A stretch of DNA of 64,000 bases, from assembly GCF_963975345.1 (NCBI RefSeq), contig NZ_CAXBGE010000006.1, positions 124,001-188,000 on the forward strand, written 5' to 3'. The position numbers were made by a program, and so were the translations under genes. Shown piece by piece: positions 8,730-17,976 of the stretch. The notes below the pieces were generated by a model. The model was not told the DNA's origin, searched no databases, and worked only from the letters and a program-made list of their open reading frames with translations. Position 1 is the stretch's first letter; the number at the start of each line of letters is the position of its first letter. The stretch comes from Maricaulis sp963975345. Its GTDB lineage: Bacteria; Pseudomonadota; Alphaproteobacteria; Caulobacterales; Maricaulaceae.

Positions 8730-10325
8730 ATGCCCGATCTGGACCATGTTCCGCTTCGACGCGCTCTGATATCTGTCTCTGACAAGACGGGCCTGATCGA
8801 ACGGGCGCAACGACTGGCCGATGCCGGAGTCGAAATCCTGTCGACCGGTGGCACACTGCGCGCCCTGCAAGAGGCCGGCATTGCGGCGCTCGACGTCGCA
8901 GCGGTAACCGATTTCCCCGAAATGATGGATGGCCGCCTCAAGACGCTGCATCCGCGCGTGCATGGTGGCCTGCTGGGCCGGCGCGACATCGCGCAGGATG
9001 CCGACGACATGGCGGCGCACGGTATTCCGGCCATCGACCTGCTTTATGTCAATCTCTACCCGTTTGAGGAAACCGTCGCGAAGGGCGCCGAATACGCGTC
9101 TTGCGTCGAGAATATCGATATTGGCGGCCCGGCGATGATCCGTGCAGCGGCGAAGAATCATGCCTGGGTTGCCGTCTGCGTCGATGACGCCGATCTCGAC
9201 GCGGTTCTACAAGCGATGGACGACCGTGCCGGGGCCACCCCCTTGGCCCTGCGCAAGCAGCTCGCCGCGAAATCCTATGCCCGCACCGCCGCTTATGATG
9301 CGGCGATATCAAACTGGTTCTCCGACACGCTCGAGATCGAAACACCGGCCTATCGCGCCTTTGGCGGTAATCTCCTCCAGGCCCTGCGTTACGGCGAGAA
9401 CCCGCACCAGGCCGCGGCACTCTACCGCACGTCGGAGAACCGGCCCGGCATCGCCACCGCCCGGCAGGTACAGGGCAAGGCGCTGAGCTTCAACAACTTG
9501 GCCGACGCCGATGCGGCCTTCGAACTGGCGGCGGAATTCGACCCAGAAACCTCGGCCGCCGTCGTGATCGTCAAACACGCCAATCCCTGCGGTGTCGCGC
9601 TGCACGACGAGCTGGCAACCGCCTATGAAAACGCGCTCGCCGCCGACCCGGTCTCGGCCTTCGGCGGTATTGTCGCGATGAACCGGCGGCTCGATGCGGT
9701 CACGGCCAATGAGCTGGTCCGCATCTTCACCGAAGTCGTCATCGCACCCGACGCCGATGAGGACGCGCTCGCCGTCCTCTCGGCGAAAGCGAATTTGCGG
9801 GTCTTGCTGACCGGCGCACTGCCCGATCCCGATCAAAAGGGTTGGCTGACGAAAACCGTTGCTGGCGGGCTTCTGGTGCAAGAGCGCGATACCGGCCGCA
9901 TTCTCCCCGCGCAGTTGAAGACGGTCACCAAACGCGAGCCGACCGAACAGGAACTCGCCGACCTGCTATTTGCCTGGAAAGTCGTCAAACACGTCAAGTC
10001 GAACGCGATTGTCTATGTTCGCGACGGCGCCACTGCCGGTGTCGGCATGGGTCAGACCAGCCGCCTCGAAGCCGCCCGCCTGGCACTGCGCAAGGCCGAG
10101 GCGACCGCCGAAGAGAATAAATGGGACACGCCCCACACCCAGGGCTCGGTCTGTGCGTCCGACGCTTTCTTCCCCTTCGCTGACGGGCTCAATGCCGCGA
10201 TCGAGGCGGGCGCAACGGCGATCATCCAACCGGGCGGGTCAATCCGCGATGATGAAGTGATTGCCGCCGCCGACGAGGCCGGTCTGGCGATGGTGTTCAC
10301 GGGGATGCGTCACTTCCGGCACTAG
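8730..10325 (+). CDS. purH: Bifunctional AICAR formyltransferase / IMP cyclohydrolase
   Basis: Catalyses the last two steps of de novo purine synthesis: formylation of AICAR and closure to IMP. This 531-residue protein has an N-terminal MGS-like cyclohydrolase domain (RRALISVSDKTGL, STGGT, GRLKTLHPRVHGG) and a C-terminal transformylase domain with VVKHANPCGVA (catalytic Lys-His), DPVSAFGGI and the final KSNAIVY / DAFFPFADG segments. The start is set at 8730 because GGAG lies 8 bp upstream and the family begins about ten residues before SVSDKTG. An ATG at 8712 overlaps the previous stop and cannot be excluded. Confidence 0.95.
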   Translation: MPDLDHVPLRRALISVSDKTGLIERAQRLADAGVEILSTGGTLRALQEAGIAALDVAAVTDFPEMMDGRLKTLHPRVHGGLLGRRDIAQDADDMAAHGIPAIDLLYVNLYPFEETVAKGAEYASCVENIDIGGPAMIRAAAKNHAWVAVCVDDADLDAVLQAMDDRAGATPLALRKQLAAKSYARTAAYDAAISNWFSDTLEIETPAYRAFGGNLLQALRYGENPHQAAALYRTSENRPGIATARQVQGKALSFNNLADADAAFELAAEFDPETSAAVVIVKHANPCGVALHDELATAYENALAADPVSAFGGIVAMNRRLDAVTANELVRIFTEVVIAPDADEDALAVLSAKANLRVLLTGALPDPDQKGWLTKTVAGGLLVQERDTGRILPAQLKTVTKREPTEQELADLLFAWKVVKHVKSNAIVYVRDGATAGVGMGQTSRLEAARLALRKAEATAEENKWDTPHTQGSVCASDAFFPFADGLNAAIEAGATAIIQPGGSIRDDEVIAAADEAGLAMVFTGMRHFRH

Positions 10326-10397
10326 GCCGGGCCCGTCGCGCGCCATGTGAATCAACTAAACATTGACGCGGCCGGTAGCAAAGCCACACATGGCCCC

Positions 10398-11279
10398 ATG
10401 TTGTTCAAATTTCTGATCCCGGCCGGACTAGCGGCCATTGCGGTTGCGGCGTCCGGTCTGGGCGCCTCTGCCAGCTCCAATGCGATCGGCTTCGGCGTGC
10501 CGCATCGCACACTCGTTGAGCAGGTCGAATTGATCCGGCCCTTCACCGATGTCCGTATCCCGGACAATGCCAGCGGGCCTGTGCCGGCGGTTTTGATGTT
10601 TCATGGCTGTGGCGGATTGCGCCAGGTGCAGGAAGACTATGCCCGCGCGGCCCTCGATGCCGGCTATGGCGTGGTGATCATCGGATCCAATGCGGCGCGC
10701 GGCATCGACCGCTTCGCAGCCATGAGCCAGGTGTGCACGGGCTTGCGCCTCTGGGGCCGTGAACGGGCGGCGGACGTATTCGCCGGGCTGGTTCTGACCC
10801 GTGAGGACAGCCGAATTGACGCCACTCGCCTCGGACTGATCGGTTGGAGCCATGGCGGCTGGACCGTGTTGGAAGCGCTCGACGATGCAGGCCGCGACGT
10901 CGCCCCGGAATCGCTTGATATCGGCACCGGCGAAGCACCGGATCTGGCCGGTGTGCGCACCGCGATGACGCTTTACCCGTATTGCGGTTTTCCGATGCAG
11001 AGTGACGGCCGCGATTATGCCCGCGATATTCCGCTGCACGCCATCCTCGCGGCTGATGACATGATCGCACCGCCCGGCGACTGCGAACGCCTGTTCGAGC
11101 GCTCCCAAGCGACCGGTCATGCGGTGGATTTCCAAGTCTGGCCTGGGCAAACACATGCCTTTGATGAGCCGAACCCGCCAGCCGATCCGCGCATTCACTA
11201 CGACGCGGACGCGGCCGCGCAGGCGCGCAGCCGCTGGATGGAGATACTCAACCGCGAACTCGCGCCTGCTCAGGGCTGA
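10398..11279 (+). CDS. Exported dienelactone hydrolase-like alpha/beta hydrolase
   Basis: A 293-residue protein with an N-terminal signal peptide (FLIPAGLAAIAVAASGLGASAS). The mature part is an alpha/beta hydrolase with the oxyanion segment VLMFHGCGG, the nucleophile elbow GWSHGGW (Ser) and a C-terminal GQTHAFDEPN supplying the histidine. Members of this periplasmic group are annotated as dienelactone hydrolase family, but the true substrates are mostly unknown. A GTG at 10347 would put 17 extra residues before the signal peptide, so the ATG at 10398 is preferred. The stop overlaps the stop of the convergent glutamate dehydrogenase by about 10 bp. Confidence 0.82.
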   Translation: MLFKFLIPAGLAAIAVAASGLGASASSNAIGFGVPHRTLVEQVELIRPFTDVRIPDNASGPVPAVLMFHGCGGLRQVQEDYARAALDAGYGVVIIGSNAARGIDRFAAMSQVCTGLRLWGRERAADVFAGLVLTREDSRIDATRLGLIGWSHGGWTVLEALDDAGRDVAPESLDIGTGEAPDLAGVRTAMTLYPYCGFPMQSDGRDYARDIPLHAILAADDMIAPPGDCERLFERSQATGHAVDFQVWPGQTHAFDEPNPPADPRIHYDADAAAQARSRWMEILNRELAPAQG

Positions 11280-14200
11280 GCGACTGACGCCATTTCGCCG
11301 AGCTGGGTGGATGCGATCGACAGCTTGGACAGTGTCCAGGCTCCCGATTCATCCAATTGTCGCTGAACCAGATCGACCCGATCCGCCTCGTCGCTATTGA
11401 CGGTATTCCAAGCCTCCACCAGCGAGTCCGCCCAATCCCTGGACGGCGCCTCGACACCGCCCGCCAACGCACCGCCGGCTTGAGCCGCGAAACGCATCGC
11501 CGAGGCCGCCAGCGCCTGCTGGCTGGCATAGAGATCTTCCATGAGGCGACGCACGGCGAGCCGGTCCCAGTGCAGTTCAGACGACACTTCGCCGCCAAGC
11601 CCACGCAAGCGGTCGAAGCGGAAACGGGCCCCGATCGCGTGGTAGATATAGGCGGTCGAAGCCAGCGGCCAGGCACTCTCAACCGACATATCGATCAGAT
11701 CGGTCGATGAGGTCAGCGGCCGCAATTCGGCAACGGCTTGCGCCAGTGCGGCAGGTGCCCCGGCGGCGACAAATTTCTGCTTGCGGGACCGCACACCCTT
11801 GCGCTCGTGATCGGAAATGATCTCGTGCGCCATCGCGCGCAATTCCTGGACGCCAGACTGGTAGCTCGCGATTACCGCGCCGATCGGCTCCATGTTGGAC
11901 GGGGCATGGCCGCGGCTACGCCGGACCAGCCAATAGGTCTGGCGCCGCAACAGGCGAATGATTTCCTCGTGGAGTTCAATCTGCACCGCTGCCGGTGCCT
12001 GATTGTCGAGCTGGTTGATCTCATGCGTCAGTTCGGAGTAGCCGAAGATCTTCCGCCCGGCTTCAAAGGAATGGGCGATAGCCGGCACAGCGGCCGCCGT
12101 TGAATCGATCGCGCGGTGGATGAAGGTCGGCCCACCCAGATTGATCATTTCATTGGCCAGAACCGTCGCGATAATTTCGCGTTTCAGCCGATGTCCGTCC
12201 ATCGCCTCGGTATAGCTATGCAATCCGGTCGGGAAATAATTGACCAGCATGTCGTGAAAATGCGGATCATCAGGAACATCCGACGCGACCAGCTGGTCGA
12301 ACAGGGTGATCTTGGCGTAGGAAATCAACACGGCCAGTTCGGGACGGGTCAGACCGAGGCCACGTTCCTTCAGGCTGCGCATCGCCTCGAGATTCGGCAG
12401 ACCTTCGACCGCCCGGTTGAGCTGTCCGGCGCTTTCGAGTCGGGCCATGAAACGCTCATGGGCGTCCAGATCGGCGACGCTGGAATGCTCGGCCAGGGAC
12501 AGAGCGAGGGTCTGATCGTAATTATGTTGCAGTACGTGTTTGGCGACATCGTCGGTCATCGATTCAAGTAACACGTCACGGTCCGCAAGGCTCATCGCCC
12601 CGCTACGCACCATCGGCCGCACCAGGATCTTGATATTGACCTCATGGTCGGAACTATCGACGCCGGCCGAGTTATCGACGAAATCGGCATTGGCCCGGCC
12701 GCCGAGGCGGCTGTATTCGATCCGGGCAGCCTGCGTGATGCCCAGATTGGCCCCCTCGCCGATGACTTTTGCACGGATCTCCGTGGCATTGATGCGCAAA
12801 CCGTCATTGGTCTTGTCGCCGACATCACCATGCTGTTGGTGGCTGGCTTTGACATAGGTTCCAATTCCGCCAAACCACAATAATTCAGCATCAGCCTTGA
12901 GCAAGGCATTCATCAATTCGACAGGGCTGGCGCTCGGTGTTTTCAGCCCGGTCAGCGCGCGGATTTCATCGGACAGGGGCAGGGATTTTTCTGTGCGCGA
13001 GAAAATGCCGCCACCAGAAGAGATCAATGATTGATCATAGTCCTGCCATGAGCTGCGCGGCAGTTCGAACAGCCGTTTGCGCTCATTCCACATCTGGTCG
13101 CAATCGCCCGGATTGGGGTCGATGAAGATATCGCGGTGATCGAAGGCCGCAATCAGGCGGATCTTCTTCGACAACAGCATGCCATTGCCGAACACATCGC
13201 CCGACATGTCACCCACACCGATCACGGTGAAGGGCTCGTTCTGGATATCCTTGTTCAGCTCGCGGAAATGACGTTTGACCGATTCCCAGCCACCGCGCGC
13301 GGTGATGCCCATTTTCTTGTGGTCATAGCCGGCCGAGCCGCCGGAAGCGAAGGCATCGCCGAGCCAGAAATCGAACTCGTCCGTCGCCAGACCATTGGCA
13401 GTGTCCGAGAAGGTCGCTGTGCCCTTGTCGGCCGCGACAACGAGATAGGGGTCATCATTATCCCAGCACACCGTTGTTGCCGGATGGACCACGACATCAT
13501 CGACAATATTGTCCGTGATATCGAGCAGGCCACGAATGAAGGTCTTGTAAGCCTCGCGGCCGGCTTCGAAAATCTCGTCACGCGAACCGCCGCGCGGCAA
13601 GGTCTTCGGATAGAAGCCGCCTTTCGAACCAACTGGCACGATCACGGCATTCTTGACCTGCTGTGCCTTGACCAGGCCGAGCACTTCGGTGCGGAAATCA
13701 TCGCGCCGGTCCGACCAGCGCAGGCCGCCGCGCGCGACAGGTCCAAAGCGCAGGTGCACACCTTCGACATCGGGGGACCAAACGAAGATCTCGCGATAGG
13801 GCTTGGGCAGAGGCAGGTCGGCCAGCGAGGCGCTGTCGATCTTGATCGCGATCCTCGGCTTGATTTCGCCCGCCGCGTCGCGCTGATAGAAATTGGTTCT
13901 CAGCGTCGCTTGAATGAGCGCAAACATGCGGCGCAGGGCCCGGTCATGATCCAGGCTGCGGACAGCGTCGAGCTGGGCCAGAATTTGCTGGCCGATCACA
14001 TTGGCGGCTTCAATGCGCGCCTTGTGTTCACCGTCGAAGCCGGGGTCAAACTTGACCCGGGCCAGTTCGAGCATACCGCGCGCAATATCCGGATAGGCGG
14101 CGAGCGCCTCCTCCTGGATCGCCTGCGACGGGTCGAGCCCTGTTTGCTGGCGATAGCGGGCACAAGTTCGCAGAAAGGCAGCTTCGCGCCAGGTGACGCC

Positions 14201-16195
14201 GATTTCGACGATCAGACGGTTGAAACCATCATCCTCGGCGCGACCGTCGGCCATTGCCAACAGGGCGTCCTCAAGCTTCGGACCCAGCTCTTCGAGCGAT
14301 TGATGCTTGAGCGCATCGGAACGGATTTCGAAATCATGGACATAGGCCCGGTCGACCAGCTCGCCATTGCGGCCACGACGATCAACCGGAAATCCGGTTT
14401 CCTGCACGACATAAACGCCGAGATTTTCCAGCACGGGCATCACCCGTGACAGCGATACCGGCTTTCCAACCCGATAGATTTTGAGGCGCAATTCCGTCTG
14501 TTGGTCGTCGGCTTCGCGATAGGCGCGCACCGCGACCTTGTCGCTGGAGGTGAGCGTTTCAAGTTTCAGGACATCGGCCAAGGCTTCGCGGGAATCATAT
14601 AATTCGCGGTAGCCAGCCTTGAAGGCCCCCTGATAGGCCGGCATGCGCAGACGGATCGCCTCGGAGGCGGTGCGCCGGACATGGGATTCCAGATCATCCT
14701 GCCAGGTTCGCGACAGCCGCGTGACGCGGCGTTCAAGCTCGGCGATATCGGGCTCGGGATGGTCAAAGGGGTTGAGGCCAATGATGAAGTGGACCCGCGC
14801 CAGCGAACTGTCGCCGAATTGCGGGTAATAGGCTGACAATCGGCCGCCAAACGCTTCGCGGATCAACTCACCGGCCTGCTCGCGGACTTCCGAGTTATAG
14901 CGGTCGCGCGGCATAAAGAGCAGGGCCGATACGAAGCGGTCGAACTGGTCACGGCGAATGAAGAGCTTGGTGCGTGGCCGGTCGTGCAGGTGCAATATGC
15001 CGAGGCAGATTTCCAGCAGATCGTTTTCGTCGGTCTGGAATAACTCGTCGCGCGGGAAATTCTCGACCGTATTGCGCAATTTCTTCGCGTTATGGGTGCC
15101 CGGTGCCTTGCCGGCCCGCTCCAGCACGCGGCGAACCTTGCGCCGGATCAGCGGCACCAGTGAGGCGCTCTGGTCGTAGGCTTCAGCGGTGAACAGGCCA
15201 ACGAAGCGCGATTCACCGATCACGGCACCATCGTCACGATACCGTTTGACGCCGATATAATCCATGTAGACGCGGCGATGGACGCGCGATTTCATATTGC
15301 CCTTGGCAACAATGATCGGCGTGGGTTCGCGCAGGAAGGTCTCGATCGCGGGCGTCAGGACGGCCGGCTCCGAGCCCTTGCGCAAGACATGGCGCTCCGG
15401 GTCACGCAACACGCCGCGGCCAGAATCCAGCCGGACGCGAGGATGGCGATCCGCCATTGAGCCGTCTTCGCTAACGTCGAAATCATAGATGCGGCAGCCG
15501 AGGAAGGCGAAATGGTCGTCGCGCAGCCAACGCAGGAATTCCAGCGATTCGGCAATTTCTTCGGGTGATGCCAGGGTCTTGGCCTGCTCGAGATGGGCGA
15601 TGGAATCATCCATCTCGGCGCGCATGTCGGACCAGTCTTCGACCGCAACGCGCACATCGTCGAGCGTCGCGGTGACGCCCTCGATCAGGGTGCGGCGGGA
15701 GAGCTCGTCAAGCTCGGGCAGATGGACCTGGATCATCGATTCGGCGAGACAACGGCCACCTTCAGCGACGCGGTCGCCCTCGGCATTGCGTCTGACCTGG
15801 ACGATCGGGTGGAACATGGCGACCACGTCATGGCCCTGGGCGCCGATCTCGCCCATCACAGAATCAACAATGAAGGGTCGGTCATTGCCGACGATTTCCA
15901 GCACGTCGCGCGACAGTTCGACACCATCGGCCCGCTGAGCCGTGCGCATCCGCACCAGGATGTCATCACTGGCGCGGCGGTCGCCAAACGCCCAGAACTC
16001 GATGCTCAGCGCCGCCAGATCATCGGCCGAGACGCGCTCGAGATCCTCAGCGAGCGCATCGTCATAGATTTGGGAAAGGAAGGAGTTGCCGGTCTCGCCG
16101 CACTCCCCTCCAGAATGATCCTGCCAGCGGCGTCGGGCCGCTTCCATGAATTCCGCACGCGTATAGGCATGCGCGATTCCGACGACCGCCCCCAT
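11270..16195 (-). CDS. Large NAD-specific glutamate dehydrogenase (GDH-180 type)
   Basis: A 1641-residue protein, the length of the bacterial NAD-GDH (about 1600 residues) that deaminates glutamate to 2-oxoglutarate for catabolism. The N-terminal half contains ACT-like regulatory segments. The catalytic core near residues 800-1100 holds FGPVARGGLRWSDRRDDFRT and NAVIVPVGSKGGFYPK, with the substrate-binding lysines, and later GVGDMSGDVFGNGML of the NAD domain. The C-terminal 500 residues are helical. The frame is intact over 4.9 kb. It converges with the hydrolase at 10398. Its promoter should lie in 16196-16550. Confidence 0.95.
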   Translation of the reverse strand: MGAVVGIAHAYTRAEFMEAARRRWQDHSGGECGETGNSFLSQIYDDALAEDLERVSADDLAALSIEFWAFGDRRASDDILVRMRTAQRADGVELSRDVLEIVGNDRPFIVDSVMGEIGAQGHDVVAMFHPIVQVRRNAEGDRVAEGGRCLAESMIQVHLPELDELSRRTLIEGVTATLDDVRVAVEDWSDMRAEMDDSIAHLEQAKTLASPEEIAESLEFLRWLRDDHFAFLGCRIYDFDVSEDGSMADRHPRVRLDSGRGVLRDPERHVLRKGSEPAVLTPAIETFLREPTPIIVAKGNMKSRVHRRVYMDYIGVKRYRDDGAVIGESRFVGLFTAEAYDQSASLVPLIRRKVRRVLERAGKAPGTHNAKKLRNTVENFPRDELFQTDENDLLEICLGILHLHDRPRTKLFIRRDQFDRFVSALLFMPRDRYNSEVREQAGELIREAFGGRLSAYYPQFGDSSLARVHFIIGLNPFDHPEPDIAELERRVTRLSRTWQDDLESHVRRTASEAIRLRMPAYQGAFKAGYRELYDSREALADVLKLETLTSSDKVAVRAYREADDQQTELRLKIYRVGKPVSLSRVMPVLENLGVYVVQETGFPVDRRGRNGELVDRAYVHDFEIRSDALKHQSLEELGPKLEDALLAMADGRAEDDGFNRLIVEIGVTWREAAFLRTCARYRQQTGLDPSQAIQEEALAAYPDIARGMLELARVKFDPGFDGEHKARIEAANVIGQQILAQLDAVRSLDHDRALRRMFALIQATLRTNFYQRDAAGEIKPRIAIKIDSASLADLPLPKPYREIFVWSPDVEGVHLRFGPVARGGLRWSDRRDDFRTEVLGLVKAQQVKNAVIVPVGSKGGFYPKTLPRGGSRDEIFEAGREAYKTFIRGLLDITDNIVDDVVVHPATTVCWDNDDPYLVVAADKGTATFSDTANGLATDEFDFWLGDAFASGGSAGYDHKKMGITARGGWESVKRHFRELNKDIQNEPFTVIGVGDMSGDVFGNGMLLSKKIRLIAAFDHRDIFIDPNPGDCDQMWNERKRLFELPRSSWQDYDQSLISSGGGIFSRTEKSLPLSDEIRALTGLKTPSASPVELMNALLKADAELLWFGGIGTYVKASHQQHGDVGDKTNDGLRINATEIRAKVIGEGANLGITQAARIEYSRLGGRANADFVDNSAGVDSSDHEVNIKILVRPMVRSGAMSLADRDVLLESMTDDVAKHVLQHNYDQTLALSLAEHSSVADLDAHERFMARLESAGQLNRAVEGLPNLEAMRSLKERGLGLTRPELAVLISYAKITLFDQLVASDVPDDPHFHDMLVNYFPTGLHSYTEAMDGHRLKREIIATVLANEMINLGGPTFIHRAIDSTAAAVPAIAHSFEAGRKIFGYSELTHEINQLDNQAPAAVQIELHEEIIRLLRRQTYWLVRRSRGHAPSNMEPIGAVIASYQSGVQELRAMAHEIISDHERKGVRSRKQKFVAAGAPAALAQAVAELRPLTSSTDLIDMSVESAWPLASTAYIYHAIGARFRFDRLRGLGGEVSSELHWDRLAVRRLMEDLYASQQALAASAMRFAAQAGGALAGGVEAPSRDWADSLVEAWNTVNSDEADRVDLVQRQLDESGAWTLSKLSIASTQLGEMASVAQP

Positions 16196-16550
16196 GATAT
16201 GGCGCTCCTCAGCTCAGATTGATCCAAACCTGAACCTAGACCTGTTTGCCACAGGCGCAACCCGACTATGCCGTTGAAAACGCAATCGCGCTATTCCGAT
16301 TAGGATGGGTAAGAAAATGTGGCACCGCCGGGAAGGGACAGGGGACCCGGCGGTGCCTGACAGACCTCATTCGGCAGGCTGGGGGGACGCACGATATGAG
16401 GCCTGCTCGGCCGCTGGATTCGTCCGGGGGAGACGTTTCCAGGGCATTTAACGGCGCGAATGTCGTATTCCGTCGCCACAGCTCATATGGGGAGCTTGAC
16501 CGAACATTCCAACCCTACGACTTCACAGCTTCGTGAATGCGTCAGTCGGA
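16196..16550. other. Intergenic region upstream of glutamate dehydrogenase
   Basis: These 355 bases lie between the start of the glutamate dehydrogenase gene and the end of the minus-strand operon at 16551-18611. I see no convincing coding region. The one clear structure is a 12-bp perfect stem at 16321-16357, listed separately. The segment should hold the glutamate dehydrogenase promoter and the 3' end of the operon transcript. Confidence 0.6.
16321..16357. other. Strong perfect hairpin without a U-tract
   Basis: GGCACCGCCGGG (16321-16332) is followed by a 13-base purine-rich loop and its exact complement CCCGGCGGTGCC (16346-16357). Twelve consecutive G:C-rich pairs make a very stable stem. 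No T-run follows on either strand, so a classical intrinsic terminator is unlikely. It could stabilise the 3' end of the operon transcript or act in the glutamate dehydrogenase leader. Confidence 0.6.
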
Positions 16551-16799
16551 CTAGTGGGTCTTGCCGTGGAGGTCCGCCGCGCTCAGCCGGTCAGGCAATT
16601 CCCCAGATTCAAACAGGGCGCGCTGAACGCCAAAACGCAGGACTTCAATCAAATAGGTCAGATCGTCATCATTGGTCTCGAGCGCTTTCAACTCGTCCTC
16701 GACCAGCGCCAATACCAGATCCGCGACCTGCAGACGGTCCCGATCATTGTCGGCACGCTGGATATCCGGGAAATATTGCGACAGGCATCTCTGTGTCAT
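16551..16799 (-). CDS. Small hypothetical protein, last gene of a four-gene operon
   Basis: An 82-residue acidic, helical protein (VADLVLALVEDELKALETND) with no recognised domain. Its ATG overlaps the stop of the isochorismatase-like gene by 4 bp (ATGA), so translation is probably coupled. That overlap, matching the junctions further up the operon, is the main support for its being real. Function is unknown. Confidence 0.6.
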   Translation of the reverse strand: MTQRCLSQYFPDIQRADNDRDRLQVADLVLALVEDELKALETNDDDLTYLIEVLRFGVQRALFESGELPDRLSAADLHGKTH

Positions 16800-17383
16800 C
16801 GGCCCATTCCAATCGTTTTCAGGGTTGAAGGCTGCGGTGCCCGAAGCCAGCTCCCGACGACTTCGTCGAGGGGCATTGTGCTGGTCAGGCGGTCGATCAG
16901 ATCGAAGGATATGTCGCGCACACTCGACGCCGAGCGCGGGCCAACGGCACGGCCACCGACCGCCTCCGGGATCACGGTCAGGGTTTGGCTGCGGGCCACG
17001 GCGTCGAACATCGTCGCCATCAGCGAAAACGGCGCAGAGAACCCGACCAGAAAGCAGGGTGGACCCGCATAATGCTTGACCATGCGGCCGAAATCCGGAT
17101 CCGAATAGGCCGACAGGCCCTTGCGGATAAAGACCGGCTCGCGGGCTCGCGGCCGCAACCCGTCAATCGGTGCGCCCGGCACGGTCAGACCACAATTGAT
17201 CGCCGGACGATTGCTTTGATACTGGCAGTGAAGGATCGGCCATCCAGACAGGCGGGCTGAGCTCAGCAAACGCCGAATGCGGTCAACGACAAGGTTATTG
17301 CTGCCGTCATCGTTCGCCTCGCCCGGATCAAGCGATTCGCGCTGGCAATCGAGCAGAACGAGTGTCGGCAGGAAGGGCGTCAT
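16796..17383 (-). CDS. Isochorismatase-fold protein with Ser at the catalytic Cys position
   Basis: A 195-residue protein of the isochorismatase-like (cysteine hydrolase) superfamily. The first catalytic residue, Asp12, is in LVLLDCQ, and Lys88 is in FIRKGLSAYSDPDF. At the nucleophile position, where active members have 'G.(A/S)(T)..CV..TA.DA', this protein reads GFSAPFSLMATMFDA, placing Ser120 where Cys is expected. Hydrolase activity by the usual mechanism is therefore doubtful. The protein could bind a ligand, regulate, or use serine. Both ends overlap neighbours by 4 bp, so it belongs to the 18611-to-16551 operon. Confidence 0.75.
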   Translation of the reverse strand: MTPFLPTLVLLDCQRESLDPGEANDDGSNNLVVDRIRRLLSSARLSGWPILHCQYQSNRPAINCGLTVPGAPIDGLRPRAREPVFIRKGLSAYSDPDFGRMVKHYAGPPCFLVGFSAPFSLMATMFDAVARSQTLTVIPEAVGGRAVGPRSASSVRDISFDLIDRLTSTMPLDEVVGSWLRAPQPSTLKTIGMGR

Positions 17384-17976
17384 ACCAGCTCCTCCGGACG
17401 GCGCTGCTTGCGCGATGCGCGTCGCAGGGAGCGGTCGAACGGCCCGGGCCGGTCCCAGTCGCCATCCGGACGGATGATCGCCATCGGATCAGAATCGATC
17501 GTGATCGCATTCGCCGGCAGCTCAAGCGGGTGTTCGATCTCGACATATTCATAGTCGGAGAACATGAAACTCGGGCGGCCTGGACGAACCCGAAAACCGT
17601 GGGACCGCCAATAAGCAACCCGGTTAAGTTGGGCATGACCAAGCACGCGGCGGTAGCCGCGGCGGGCACAATAGCTCAGCGCTTCCTGCATCAGCGCTCG
17701 CATCACGCCATGCCGGCGAAAAGTCGGCAGCACCGCCGCTCGCTCGACCTTGGCGAAATCGGCAAACCAGCGCAGCCGCAAAACACCGACCGGCTCACTG
17801 CCGCGCCAGGCAATCAGGTGCGAGGCGGCGACCAGGTCATTGCCGTCATATTCTTCATTATAGGGCGCGCGTTGCTCGCCGAGATAGGTGACGCCGCGCA
17901 GGGTCATCGCCATCACGACATGGTCAAAGCTGCGCGCGACAGTGACGCGCATCCGGTCTCGGCTCTCGGCATTCAT
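17380..17976 (-). CDS. GNAT-family N-acetyltransferase
   Basis: A 198-residue GNAT protein. The acetyl-CoA binding region reads VERAAVLPTFRRHGVMRALMQEALSYCARRGYR (motif A, with R-x-x-G-[V]-x-[R] as RRHGVMR), followed by AQLNRVAYWRSHGFRV (motif B). The start is placed at 17976, where GAGGAG lies 7-8 bp upstream. The longer frame to 18177 runs into the previous gene. The 4-bp overlaps with both neighbours indicate translational coupling. The substrate is unknown. The C-terminal 50 residues are basic (RSLRRASRKQRR), which could mean nucleic-acid or membrane contact. Confidence 0.82.
   Translation of the reverse strand: MNAESRDRMRVTVARSFDHVVMAMTLRGVTYLGEQRAPYNEEYDGNDLVAASHLIAWRGSEPVGVLRLRWFADFAKVERAAVLPTFRRHGVMRALMQEALSYCARRGYRRVLGHAQLNRVAYWRSHGFRVRPGRPSFMFSDYEYVEIEHPLELPANAITIDSDPMAIIRPDGDWDRPGPFDRSLRRASRKQRRPEELV

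Noticed and set aside
13136..14449. A 437-codon plus-strand frame
   Set aside because: It lies wholly antisense to the glutamate dehydrogenase gene, which has clear catalytic motifs; long antisense frames are expected in GC-rich DNA.
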